Below are positions 8,714-17,700 of a stretch of DNA of 64,000 nucleotides, in pieces. The DNA comes from Fibrobacter succinogenes (lineage in GTDB: Bacteria; Fibrobacterota; Fibrobacteria; Fibrobacterales; Fibrobacteraceae), in NCBI GenBank assembly GCA_902768715.1, contig CACXMH010000009.1, positions 1 through 64,000 on the forward strand, in the 5' to 3' direction. The translations under genes were made by a program, and so were the position numbers. Under the pieces are notes generated by a model. That model made no database searches. It was not told where the DNA came from and saw only the letters and a program-made list of their open reading frames with translations. The stretch's first letter is position 1; the number at the start of each line of letters is the position of its first letter.

Positions 8714-8748
8714 AAAAGCCCCTTTTTGTGGCGAAAATTGGGCTTTTT
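8714..8748 (+). terminator. terminator before TonB operon
   Basis: AAAAGCCC (8714-8721) pairs with GGGCTTTT (8740-8747), giving an 8-bp stem with an 18-base loop and a T-run. It separates the small regulator from the operon. Confidence 0.75.
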
Positions 8749-8774
8749 CACCCCCTTTTTTGTATTTTTCGCCT

Positions 8775-9569
8775 ATGAAATTTCATCCTTTTGTAAAGCT
8801 GTTCCTCTGTGCGGCCCTGCTCGCCCCTGCGGCGTTTGCCCAGGAAACGGTGGAATCCGTCCGTCGCCAGATCAAGGCGGTGGAGGCGGAAACCGCCCGC
8901 GAAAAGTCGCTCCATGACACCGAGAAAAAACGCCACGCCGAATTCGTGGAGGTGGGTCGCAAAAAAGTCCAGGCCCTGGCCGCCCAGAACAAGACCTTGA
9001 AGGCGGAAATCGACTCCTTGAAGGCGGAACTGTCCCATCTAGCCGAGGCCCGCCAGAAAACCGCAGGTACTGTCCGCTGGTTCGAGGGCCGCAAGGCCAA
9101 GTACGGCGAGACCCTCGCGAAGGTCATCGACTCCCTGGCCCCCGTCTTTGAATCCGACTTCCCCTACCGCAACGAAGAAGCCGTCAAGAGCGTCCAGGAA
9201 ATCGCGGGCCAGCTCCACAAGGGCCTCATCGAGGCGGACGACGCCCTGAACCGCACTCTAGAAGTCTTTTATGACCGTATCCGCCTGGGCTACACCACCG
9301 AGGTTTACAAGGGATTTTTGCAGGTGGACGCCCGCAGCGTGCCCGGCACCTACCTCCGCTACGGTGCGGTGGAGAGCATCTTTGTGAGCAACGACGGCAA
9401 CGACGTGCTGTGGCTCTCCCGCGGGGCCGACGGCACCTACCGCTGGAACAACGTCTCCGACAACCTCGCCATGAGAACCGCCCTGAAGGACGTGATGAAG
9501 GTGGCCGAAGGCAAGACCGCCCCGAGACTGGTGACCATTCCCGTGGTTGTTCCGAAGGAGGGGCTGTGA
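8775..9569 (+). CDS. DUF3450 periplasmic coiled-coil protein
   Basis: The 264-residue protein has a signal peptide (residues 1-21, ending AAFAQ), a long coiled coil (~25-95), and a beta C-terminal part. DUF3450 proteins are the first gene of TonB2-type clusters in Vibrio and relatives, placed before the long ExbB-like TtpC. The same order is seen here. It is thought to be a periplasmic partner of the energising complex; the biochemical role is not established. ATG 8775 is preferred to the longer frame from 8709 because it starts the signal peptide. The stop overlaps the next ATG by one base (TGATG). Confidence 0.85.
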   Translation: MKFHPFVKLFLCAALLAPAAFAQETVESVRRQIKAVEAETAREKSLHDTEKKRHAEFVEVGRKKVQALAAQNKTLKAEIDSLKAELSHLAEARQKTAGTVRWFEGRKAKYGETLAKVIDSLAPVFESDFPYRNEEAVKSVQEIAGQLHKGLIEADDALNRTLEVFYDRIRLGYTTEVYKGFLQVDARSVPGTYLRYGAVESIFVSNDGNDVLWLSRGADGTYRWNNVSDNLAMRTALKDVMKVAEGKTAPRLVTIPVVVPKEGL

Positions 9570-11188
9570 TGTTTAGACTAAAGAACGCTTCGTTGCTTCG
9601 CAACTTCGCTACAGACGAAAGACGAAAGATTTTTTTTAGAAATGATGTTGGCAAAAGTTTGCTGAATAGGATTTCTCTCGTCTCTCGTCTCTCGTCTCTC
9701 GTCTTAATCGTCGCTCTTGCCCTGCTTGCTCCCGCAGCCTTTGCCCAGCAGGCTCCTGCAGATATCGACGCCGTCAAGAAACGTGCGGAACTGAACAGCG
9801 CCAAGGCCGACCTGGAAGAAGCCCGCAAAAAGCGGGACATGGCCGTTGCCGCCCGCTGGAAAGACCGTGAGACCGCCAACCAGGAGCGGGAACTTTTCAA
9901 CGAGAAGTATAACGAAAGCAAGGAGAAGGTGGACGCCCTCATGTCGGAGCGGGCCCGCCTCTTCGAAGACGTGCGCGTGGCCCGGGAAGACCTGGCGCAG
10001 GTCAAGTTGCAGGCCGAAAAAGCCCGTGCGGAATTTTTGTCTCTTGCGGCGGGCCCGGAGCGTCTGGAGGCCCTCGCCAAGTTCCAGGAACAGGGAATCC
10101 CCTTCAAGATTTCTGAACGGGTAGAAGTCCAGAACAAGGTCAAGAAGGAAATGGGCCTGTACAAGGACGACCCGGTCCGCATTGCCAGGGGGCTGTTTGA
10201 CGCCGCCCGCGCGGAGATGGACTTTACCCGCGAAATCCAGATGGAGCGGGGGGAACTTGTTTTTGGCCGGTCTGTGGCCCAGGGCATGCGCCTCCGCATG
10301 GGCGGCCTCTACGCCATGGAACTTGCGGATGCCGCCGACGGCCTCACCGGAATCAAGCCTTCGGCCCTGATGCTCCCCGTGGCAGGTGAAAAGAAGCGCA
10401 GTTTCAGCTGGCAAGAAAACCTGACGCCAGAGACCCGGAAAGAGATTGAAGCCGCCTTCGCCCATGCCAAGGATTCCGCCTTCGTCAATGTGCCGGTGGA
10501 CGTGCTCTTGAGTACGGAACTTTCCTCCGAGCTGGCGAACCACCAGGAGACCACCTGGAAAGACGACCTGATGGAATTTTTCAGGAACGGCGGCATTCTG
10601 ATGTATCCTATCGTGACGCTGTTCGGGCTTGGCCTGCTGGTAGCGCTGTGGCGGTTCCTGTGGCTGTTGATCGCTGGCTTTGGCGGACTTTCTACGGGTC
10701 GCACCCTCAAGGCACTCCGGAAGGGCGACCTGGAGACCGCCCGCGCCCAGGTGAAACGGGCCCACGGCAAGGTGGGTCGCGTGCTGAAGACGGTGCTCAC
10801 GAAGGACTATTCTGGCCGGGAAGCGGGGGAGAAGGCTCTGGAAGAACTCTTTGCCCGTGAAGTCCCGAAAATCGAGAGCGGCCTCACCTGGATTTCCGTG
10901 TTTGCCGCTACCGCCCCGCTGCTTGGCCTCTTGGGTACGGTGATGGGCATGATTGAACTCTTTGACGTGATTACCATGCACGGCACTTCTGACCCGAAAC
11001 TCTTGGCGGGGGGCATTTCCATCGCCCTCGTGACCACGGAAGCGGGCCTGATCGTGGCTATCCCGCTGCAGCTGATTCATACCTTCCTTACCAACAGGGC
11101 GGATTCTTTGCGGAGCCGCATGGAAAGCGCAGGCCTTGCGGTGCTGAATGCGCTGTGGGTCAAGGAAAAGTCCCAGGAAAACGCCTAA
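9569..11188 (+). CDS. long ExbB/TolQ-like protein (TtpC type)
   Basis: The 539-residue protein has a signal sequence, a periplasmic coiled-coil region (~65-330), then a MotA/TolQ/ExbB channel domain. That domain has one helix near residue 350, and the paired helices FAATAPLLGLLGTVMGMIELF and ISIALVTTEAGLIVAIPLQL. TtpC in Vibrio TonB2 systems has this extended form and is needed with ExbB-ExbD for energy transfer to TonB. The N-terminus is unusual: residues ~3-47 are encoded by a repeat element (9575-9705), so the front of the signal peptide, SLVSRLSSLVL, is repeat-derived. The start overlaps the DUF3450 stop. Confidence 0.88.
   Translation: MFRLKNASLLRNFATDERRKIFFRNDVGKSLLNRISLVSRLSSLVLIVALALLAPAAFAQQAPADIDAVKKRAELNSAKADLEEARKKRDMAVAARWKDRETANQERELFNEKYNESKEKVDALMSERARLFEDVRVAREDLAQVKLQAEKARAEFLSLAAGPERLEALAKFQEQGIPFKISERVEVQNKVKKEMGLYKDDPVRIARGLFDAARAEMDFTREIQMERGELVFGRSVAQGMRLRMGGLYAMELADAADGLTGIKPSALMLPVAGEKKRSFSWQENLTPETRKEIEAAFAHAKDSAFVNVPVDVLLSTELSSELANHQETTWKDDLMEFFRNGGILMYPIVTLFGLGLLVALWRFLWLLIAGFGGLSTGRTLKALRKGDLETARAQVKRAHGKVGRVLKTVLTKDYSGREAGEKALEELFAREVPKIESGLTWISVFAATAPLLGLLGTVMGMIELFDVITMHGTSDPKLLAGGISIALVTTEAGLIVAIPLQLIHTFLTNRADSLRSRMESAGLAVLNALWVKEKSQENA
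9575..9705. repeat. AGACGAAAGA/TCTCTCGTCT element, copy 1 (coding)
   Basis: It starts AGACTAAAGAACGC, contains GACGAAAGACGAAAGA at 9614-9629 and ends with four TCTCGTC-type heptads to 9705. The two ends are near-inverted copies. It lies inside the signal-peptide region of the long ExbB-like gene and shares its order and sequence with 13106-13201. Confidence 0.75.
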
Positions 11189-11207
11189 GGAACTGTCGGG
11201 AGTTTCT

Positions 11208-11960
11208 GTGGAAACCGTAAGCGAAATATCCGTCATCGAGGCGGCTTTCGGAATCCTCTTTCGGGGAGGGTGGGTGCTTGCGCCCATCTTTGCGCTGGGG
11301 TGGTTCGGATGGTTTTTGATGATCGAGCGCTACGGCTACTACTTTATGCTCAAGGGCGGCAGCGTGAACGGCGTGCTGGGCGGATTCTGGAAGAATCTGG
11401 AAAAGAAGGGGGAGGACGAAGCCTTCAAGAAACTTTCCCGCCGCCCCTACGGTTATTTTTACGCCCTGGCATGCGATGTGCGGAAGTATCGTGACCAGGG
11501 CCCCGTGGCGGTGCGCAACGCCATGGAAGAGACCCGCCACCGCATATCCGTGAACCTTTCCAAGTCCCTGAGGACCATCTCTACCTGTGCGGCCATCGCC
11601 CCCATGCTTGGCCTGTTGGGAACGGTGTCCGGCATGGTGCATACCTTCGAGACTATCCAGCTTTTTGGCTTCGGAAACCCGGTGCTCTTGGCCGACGGCA
11701 TTTCGGAGGCCCTGCTTACCACCCAGGCGGGGCTTCTGGTGGCGTTCCCCCTGATGCTTGCCTACAACTACTTGGCTGGTCGCGTAGAGGATGTAGAAAA
11801 GCAGGCCTGGAGTGAGGCGCTGAAGTACGAATCTCTTGTGTTTGAAAATCCCGGAAGTCATCCTGGAGGGAAGGTCTCTGAGCTTGTCGAAGGGCCGACC
11901 GATAGGATCCAGGACAATGATAATCCCGATTCTCGTGAAAATGACGAGGTGCAAAAATGA
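11208..11960 (+). CDS. exbB: ExbB proton-channel subunit
   Basis: The 250-residue MotA/TolQ/ExbB protein forms, with ExbD, the proton channel that energises TonB in the inner membrane. Three helices are visible: residues ~15-35, and the pair AAIAPMLGLLGTVSGMVHTF and ALLTTQAGLLVAFPLMLAYN. GTG at 11208 follows GGGAG and lies 20 bases after the previous stop. The C-terminal ~30 residues (SHPGGKVSELVEGPTDR...) are polar and unlike ExbB; they are encoded entirely by a GTCAT...ATGAC repeat element at 11857-11945. The stop overlaps the exbD start (ATGA). Confidence 0.93.
   Translation: METVSEISVIEAAFGILFRGGWVLAPIFALGWFGWFLMIERYGYYFMLKGGSVNGVLGGFWKNLEKKGEDEAFKKLSRRPYGYFYALACDVRKYRDQGPVAVRNAMEETRHRISVNLSKSLRTISTCAAIAPMLGLLGTVSGMVHTFETIQLFGFGNPVLLADGISEALLTTQAGLLVAFPLMLAYNYLAGRVEDVEKQAWSEALKYESLVFENPGSHPGGKVSELVEGPTDRIQDNDNPDSRENDEVQK
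11857..11945. repeat. GTCAT...ATGAC element encoding ExbB tail
   Basis: 89 bases run from GTCATCCTGGAGG to ATGAC at 11941-11945. It holds GAGCTTGTCGAAGG and GATAGGATCCAGG, phrases typical of dispersed GTCATCCTGAGC-type repeats. It stays open in the exbB frame. Confidence 0.7.
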
Positions 11961-12361
11961 GTTTTATCCGTAAGCGTTCGCAGGATGGCGGAAAGATAGA
12001 CGTGTCTCCCATGCTGGACATGGTCTTTATCCTGCTTATCTTCTTTATCGTGACTTCGACGTTCACCCGTGAGACCGGCGTGGACGTGACTAAGCCCAAG
12101 GCAAGTTCTGCAAAGGACTTGGCCAAGGAAAGTATTTTGATCGGTGTGACCCGCCAGGGCACCATCCACATCAACGAGACCCAGGTGAACCTTTCCACCC
12201 TCAATACGGTGCTCCGCCAGATGATGGCCGAATCCCCGGACCGGCCGGTGATTATCGTGAGCGACCGGGACGCCCCCAACGGCGTGGTGGTGGACATTTT
12301 GGACGAATGCAACCTGGCCAAGGTCCGCAAGGTTTCCATTTCGGCGAATAAGGAGGAATAG
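11957..12361 (+). CDS. exbD: ExbD/TolR-family subunit
   Basis: The 134-residue protein has the ExbD plan: a short cytoplasmic start, one membrane helix with the proton-carrying Asp in SPMLDMVFILLIFFIVTSTF, and a periplasmic domain of about 90 residues ending in RKVSISANKE. It works as a dimer inside the ExbB pentamer. ATG overlaps the exbB stop by four bases, so translation is coupled. It is the usual length for the family. Confidence 0.95.
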   Translation: MSFIRKRSQDGGKIDVSPMLDMVFILLIFFIVTSTFTRETGVDVTKPKASSAKDLAKESILIGVTRQGTIHINETQVNLSTLNTVLRQMMAESPDRPVIIVSDRDAPNGVVVDILDECNLAKVRKVSISANKEE

Positions 12362-12372
12362 GGTAGTTCAAT

Positions 12373-12428
12373 GTCATTCCCGGCTTGACCGGGAATCTTT
12401 AGGAGATGCCCGCCTGCGCGGGCATGAC
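12373..12428. repeat. GTCAT...ATGAC element between exbD and tonB
   Basis: 56 bases with two hairpins: ATTCCCGG/CCGGGAAT around CTTGA, and ATGCCCGC/GCGGGCAT around CTGC (12406-12425). The ends are GTCAT and ATGAC. It lies in the only sizeable gap in the operon, so it may affect relative expression of exbD and tonB. Confidence 0.8.
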
Positions 12429-12460
12429 ATAAAACGGCAAGGATATAGACCCGATAGAAT

Positions 12461-13102
12461 ATGCTTGACTTTCTCGCAAAATATCTCCGGTTCCCGGTGG
12501 CGTTCGTGCTCTCCTTCGTGGTGAGCGCGGTGTTTTTCCTTGCGGTGCCGGTGCTGAACGCCCTCTTCTTTGACAAGGGTGCCAAGGCGGAAAAGCAGCT
12601 GGAAACCGTTACCGAGGTAGAAGTCCTGGTGAGCGAGAAAAAGCCGGAGGTAAAACAGAAGGTCATCCGCACCATCGTGAATCCCAACCCCTTCAAGATA
12701 TCCTCCAACATGGGGGTCTCCCGCAGCCAGAATTTCCAGATGGACTTGTCCTTGGCCCGCGGTGCCGCAGGTGACGGCGTGGCCGTTGGCACGGGCTCCA
12801 TGGAAAACGTGGTCTATGAGGCCGGCGAGGTGGACGAACAGGCACAGCCCCTGAAAGAGGTGCAGCCCGCCTTCCCGGAGAAAGCGAAAAAGCTTGGCCT
12901 CTCGGGCTACGTGAAGGTCTATATCGTCATCGACGTCTATGGGGACGTGGCCCAGGCAAGCATCATGAGCCAGGACCCGGCAGGTTACGGCTTTGATACC
13001 GAGGCCCTGAAGGCCGTACGTCAATGGAAATTCTCTCCCGCTAAACTTGGCGGCTACCCTGTGGCGCAAAAGGCCACGAAGGAGTTCCGCTTTGTCAAGT
13101 AG
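12461..13102 (+). CDS. tonB: TonB family energy transducer
   Basis: The 213-residue protein has one N-terminal helix (FVLSFVVSAVFFLAVPVLNA), a medium periplasmic linker and a C-terminal TonB domain (~125-213): QPAFPEKAKKLGLSGYVKV, then VRQWKFSPAKLGGYPV. It would contact outer-membrane TonB-dependent receptors. The linker lacks the usual long Pro-Lys stretch, as in TonB2-type proteins. It starts 32 bases after the repeat element at 12373-12428 and its end overlaps the start I chose for the TPR gene. Confidence 0.93.
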   Translation: MLDFLAKYLRFPVAFVLSFVVSAVFFLAVPVLNALFFDKGAKAEKQLETVTEVEVLVSEKKPEVKQKVIRTIVNPNPFKISSNMGVSRSQNFQMDLSLARGAAGDGVAVGTGSMENVVYEAGEVDEQAQPLKEVQPAFPEKAKKLGLSGYVKVYIVIDVYGDVAQASIMSQDPAGYGFDTEALKAVRQWKFSPAKLGGYPVAQKATKEFRFVK

Positions 13103-14150
13103 ATTAGACGAAAGAACGCTCCGCTTACAGCGTCGCTACAGACGAAAGACGAAAGATATTTGGGTCTATTCTCTCGTCTCTCGTCTCTCGTCTCTCGTCT
13201 TGTTGATTCTTCTTCCTGCCTTTTCCCACGCGGCCGAGGATTATTTTTTCAAGGCCAACGAACTTTACGACCAGGGAAAATTCAAGGAGGCGGTGCCGCT
13301 GTACCGTGCCGCCATAGACGAGGGCCGTTACGAGCCTTTCGCCTGGTTCAATTTAGGGAACGCCATGGTCCAGCTGGACCGCAAGCAGGTGGCCCTGGTG
13401 GCCTACAAGCGCACCGTGGAACTGTTGCCCACCTTTGAGAAGGCCTGGATGCTCATGGGGGACCTCTATTACCTGAGCGGAGACGTGGGGGAGGCCATCG
13501 CGTCTTATAACCGGGCCATTGAACTTGGGGTGGAATCGGACCACGTGCACTTTGCCCTGGCGGAATGCTACCTGAAGGGGCGGGACTGGACTTTGGCCCA
13601 GAAGAACTTCGAGCGGGCACTGGCCCTGAACCCCGACCGTATGGATGCCTGGTACGGCCTTGCCGAAGTCTACGAGAAACTGGGGGACTACGAATACGCC
13701 ATCAAGACCCTGCAGAACGCTCTGCAGATGACTGCCACCGCTGGGGCCGATGTCCACTTTACGCTGGCCTATTACTACCGCAGCATGGACTCCACCAGGC
13801 TTTCCCTGAACGAGATGGAAAACGGCCTGCTGATGGACCCCGAAAACGTTTCTGCCAGGCGCTACCTGGCCCAGATGTATGTGCAGAACAATTCCCCGTG
13901 GATGGCCATTTTCACCCTGGAAGAGGGACTCCGTCACAAGAAGGGCAAGGGCGACCTGAATCTGGATTTAGGACAGATTTACTTTAGCCAGAAACGCTAC
14001 GACGAAGCCTTCGAATGCTACATGAAGGCCTGGCTTGCCGGAAATTCCCAGGGCCGTATCGGCGCCGAGAACGTGGGCCACGTGTATTCCAACGCCGGCG
14101 ACACAGAAAAGGCCGAAAGCCTTTACAAGCGTATCCGGGAAAAGAAGTAG
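13092..14150 (+). CDS. exported TPR-repeat protein of TonB operon
   Basis: The 352-residue protein has a signal sequence followed by at least seven TPR units (EDYFFKANELYDQGKFKEAV, AWYGLAEVYEKLGDYEYAI and others). TPR proteins close TonB2/DUF3450 clusters in other bacteria and probably scaffold the complex. Start: no ATG exists in a sensible place. TTG at 13092 has AAGGAG seven bases upstream (13079-13084) and overlaps the tonB stop; the alternative ATG at 13047 lies well inside tonB. The region before the TPRs, ending SLVSRLSSLVLLILLPAFSHA, is encoded by the repeat element 13106-13201. Confidence 0.85.
   Translation: MSSRLDERTLRLQRRYRRKTKDIWVYSLVSRLSSLVLLILLPAFSHAAEDYFFKANELYDQGKFKEAVPLYRAAIDEGRYEPFAWFNLGNAMVQLDRKQVALVAYKRTVELLPTFEKAWMLMGDLYYLSGDVGEAIASYNRAIELGVESDHVHFALAECYLKGRDWTLAQKNFERALALNPDRMDAWYGLAEVYEKLGDYEYAIKTLQNALQMTATAGADVHFTLAYYYRSMDSTRLSLNEMENGLLMDPENVSARRYLAQMYVQNNSPWMAIFTLEEGLRHKKGKGDLNLDLGQIYFSQKRYDEAFECYMKAWLAGNSQGRIGAENVGHVYSNAGDTEKAESLYKRIREKK
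13106..13201. repeat. AGACGAAAGA/TCTCTCGTCT element, copy 2 (coding)
   Basis: It begins AGACGAAAGAACGC, has GACGAAAGACGAAAGA at 13141-13156 and ends with TCTCGTC heptads to 13201. Same order as 9575-9705 but with a shorter middle. It encodes the n-region of the TPR protein's signal peptide. Confidence 0.75.
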
Positions 14151-14777
14151 AAAATCTTCTTGATTTTTCCCAAAAAAGATTGTATATTATGGATGAAACC
14201 GATGAGTACGCTACGGCACGATGCCGTAAAACGGGCTTGTCGGTTTTTCTTTTTTAATGCCTTTATGGCGTCGTCATATACGTTCGGATGAACAGGAAAC
14301 GCGTGGATTCCTGTGGATGAGTATCGTATGGATAGGACGTCAGTAACAACTAGAGCGTCTCGACCGCCAAGTCCAATATTGCATGAGCATTTGACAAGTT
14401 CACTTTTGATGTGTCCATTTTCAAATTCTTGTATGCCTGTTTCGTTTGTTTTTGTTGATTGATGGTTCATACTCGCTGTAAACGCCTCGCTGTCTGGCGA
14501 GGTGCAGCTTTTCTTCTGTTGTCTGTTTTTTCCTAGACTGGGAGTCCAGGTACCCCTTGTTCATAAGCCAAGTTATTTTATGTGGATATGAAAAAGGGCT
14601 TAGGTTCCTAAACCGAAAAGTCCCTGCTTTATGCTAGGACGTGCAACAATATACAAAAAACCTTCGAAATAGCCCTAAAAAGAGGCGTTTTTGAGTATTT
14701 CGCTGAAAACGCCGTATCCATTTGTTTGCATTCCCGTAGAAAATAAGATAGATTACGGATAAGAGAGAGGGATGGAT
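14151..14777. other. long intergenic region, structured, no clear gene
   Basis: 627 bases without a convincing gene. The 5' part holds the nested hairpin listed separately. GCCTCGC/GCGAGG at 14484-14502 forms another hairpin. A minus-strand reading of 115 codons crosses the terminator and has no ribosome site, so I do not call it. The last 80 bases are AT-rich and presumably contain the promoter of the fibro-slime gene. Confidence 0.5.
14196..14256 (+). terminator. nested-hairpin terminator of TonB operon
   Basis: Outer stem AAACCGA (14196-14202) with TCGGTTT (14240-14246), inner perfect 7-bp stem TACGGCA/TGCCGTA at 14212-14228, then a run of T to 14255. It sits 46 bases after the TPR stop. 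The two-level structure is more elaborate than a plain terminator; a small RNA end is possible. Confidence 0.6.
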
Positions 14778-17700
14778 ATGGAACATTTCTTCAAAAGGAT
14801 TTTATTGACGGCACTGGTTGCCGTGGGTGCGTTCAGCGGCGTGGCGGAGGCGGCTTGTGCGGGGACGCTGTATTTTAAGGCTCCGTCGAGTTGGAGCAGC
14901 ATCTATGTGGTTAGGCACCACGAGGCAAATTTGGTTCCTGCAACATTGAAAAACGGTGATTATTACGAAATTGACTTGGCAACGTATGCTCCGGATCAGG
15001 GGTGGGCGGGAGCCAGTGGTTTTGCTTTGACCAGTCAGTCCGCGGGCTGTGGAACGAATGTCTTAGCGGTCAATTCTATGGGATTTAACGTTCCGGAGGA
15101 TGTTTGTATTACGAGTTCGGTTGCGATCAGTTGCCCCGGTGCAGGAAACAAGGTTTACATTGCAGAAGATCCTCTCAATCCAGGAAGAACTTACATAGGC
15201 GAAAATCCCCCGCTTGCCAAGTACCTCTACGTCCTTGTTCCCGACGACAGGGATTGGATCTACGACAATATGATGGTCAGTACCGATGGGGGTGTGACAG
15301 GAACTAAAATGGAAGTTGCTCCAGGCATGTGCGGTTGGTACCAGATGGTATGGGAAAATGCTCCGGATGAGGTGCTGATTTACCCCAAAAATCACCCCGA
15401 CCTAATAATAGGCCAAAATGGCTTGTGGGGTAATGAGGCTGTACCGACGCCGCTACCCTTGAAGACTATTTTGGAAGCCTATGGCTCTGACCAGTTGTAC
15501 TTTATCCCCGACGACGCCCAGTGGGATGAAGGAACCGAAGACCAAATGGGCCTGTTTGTTTCGGACCCTGGTGTAAATGGTGTTTGCTCCTTTGAATTGG
15601 CTGCCGTGATTTACGATACCGACGAGTCCCTATGGACATCCCAGATTGGCCATATCTTCTCGACGGATGAAGACAACGCTGGCTATGCAGGAGAGTGTCT
15701 CGGCGTGCGTACTGGTATTGTCCAGACGGACCTGGGTGCAAACGGCAAGCCCCAACTGAACACTGCTGCTAACGGAAACGGCATAAAGTGTTTTGGCTCT
15801 GCGGACAATTTCAATAAGCTGTTCAACTATGTAGAAGGCCTGAACGAGGTCCAGTGCTACGACATGCCGTTCAGACACTATGGTTCCGATCCCCGCTGGG
15901 CTTTTGACTCGGACTCCGCGACCATGGCGGGAAATCTGGGTGGTTTCCATCCCGTCGATAACACCTCCGATGCCACTGTCGTAACGGAAGTGAGTCCTGT
16001 CGCCTGTCCTACGTGCAGAACGAAACGTTATGCCCAGGGGCCGGTTCCCTTCAACATGGATGCGGATGCCTTTGAAAAGTATTGCAGTGGCCCAGGTTGG
16101 TATGCGGGCATAGATTGTGGACAAGATGTAACGCTTGCTAATGGAATGCAGGGAGGATTGTTTGGAGATAGCGAACATCCTGCGAATATGTGGGATTGGG
16201 GTGCTCCACGCTGGGAAAGTACCACGGGTCACAACCAGCAGTTCTGCTTTGAATCCCATGCTACATTCACCTATCAAGAAGACCAGGAACTTACCTTCCG
16301 TGGCAGTGATGACATCTGGGTGTTCATCAACAAAAAACTTGCTATAGATAATGGCGGAACGCACCTTCCTGCTCCCGGTCATGTGCAGCTGAAACAGCTG
16401 AATAACACCTATGGTGCGGGGTTCTTGGTTCCTGGACAAGACTATCAGTTGGACATTTTCTTTTGCGATCGCCGCACGACTATGAGTGACGTGACTATCA
16501 AGACCAACATTCTTATCAAGCAGACAACGGGTCTATCATCCACGACATCGAAAAACTCCGATGGTTCCGTGAAGTACAACCTGTGCTACGACAAGAGTGG
16601 TGACGGTTCCTGTGCATCGGTGGCTTTGGGCCAGTCTGGCCAGAGTAAGGATGCTGTCCACGCCTGCGGTAAGGATATCGAGAAGTACGGAAGCTTGAAG
16701 TATAGGATTACCACAAGGGCCGGAGAAGAAAAGGCAACGCTGACTGCTGGCGCAAGCGGCCTGCAGTATGGTGGCTTTGACCTTTCGGACCAGTTCAACC
16801 CCAAGATTTATCCGGAGAAGATTAATAAGCTTTCACCGGGCAGCTACCGCCTGGTAATCGAGTTCTGCAACAAGAACGGCATGTGCGAAGAAAAGTCCAA
16901 GACCTATATCAACTTCCGCGTCAAGGAAAACCTTGACGTGATGACCCAGGATTCCAGATACGTGGTGAACGCTGGTGACGAGATGAGCATCTTCTACCAA
17001 AGTGGAACTACCTGGAAGTTCGCGGGCAAGGGCCTTGCAGGCAGTCGCGTACCGGTGTACGTGTCTGCCTTTGCCGATGGAGAAGTTGACCTGCTCGGCG
17101 CCATTGGACAGACTTACACCCTCAGCTTGGCTGCGGGCATGAAAGCTTATAGGACTCAGACAGGCATCGAGGAGATCAAGTTCCCCAAGATTGTCGGCAA
17201 AACGGGCATAGACACCATCTGGGTGTCCCAGGGTCTCGACGGCCTGACTACCACCCCCGAAGAGAAGGTCGTGACCCTCAAGTCAAGGGCCAAGATAAAA
17301 TTCTACGCACCGGAACTTCACTTTGCCGAACCCTTGACCGTGGACGAGAGCGGACATGTAACCAGTTGGAAGCATCCTATTGCTGGCGACCCGGATTTAC
17401 TGGATGGTAATGAATATTTCCACTGGGTTGGGTCTGATGTAGGCCTGTACCTGTTGATTGTCAACCCCATCGACAACTCTATCTGCACGGATTGTCTGGT
17501 GCCACCGGTACTTGTAGATGCTTCGCCCGGTGTGTCCGTGACAGTTGAACCGTTCGCTTCTGAGGGTGGTGTCTATATGGTCTCCGTGCGTTCCAGCAGG
17601 GAGTATATGGATGAATCTGCCTATATCACGATTTCTGCACCCGAAGATGTTAATGGTGTTAATTGGTCCTCTTATGTCAATATGCGATTCCGCCAAACAC

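Noticed and set aside
9704-11287. 527-codon open frame antisense to the long ExbB-like gene
   Set aside because: It mirrors the GC-biased third positions of the real gene, and its composition is His/Gln/Arg-rich without domains.
14196-14246. Hammerhead-ribozyme-like core (CGATGAG ... AAAC ... GTC) inside closing stem AAACC/GGTTT
   Set aside because: The required CUGANGA reads CCGATGAG, GAAA is absent after stem II, and no stem III can form before GTC.
14123-14470. 115-codon minus-strand reading
   Set aside because: It overlaps the TPR gene end and its terminator, has no ribosome site and no recognisable domain.
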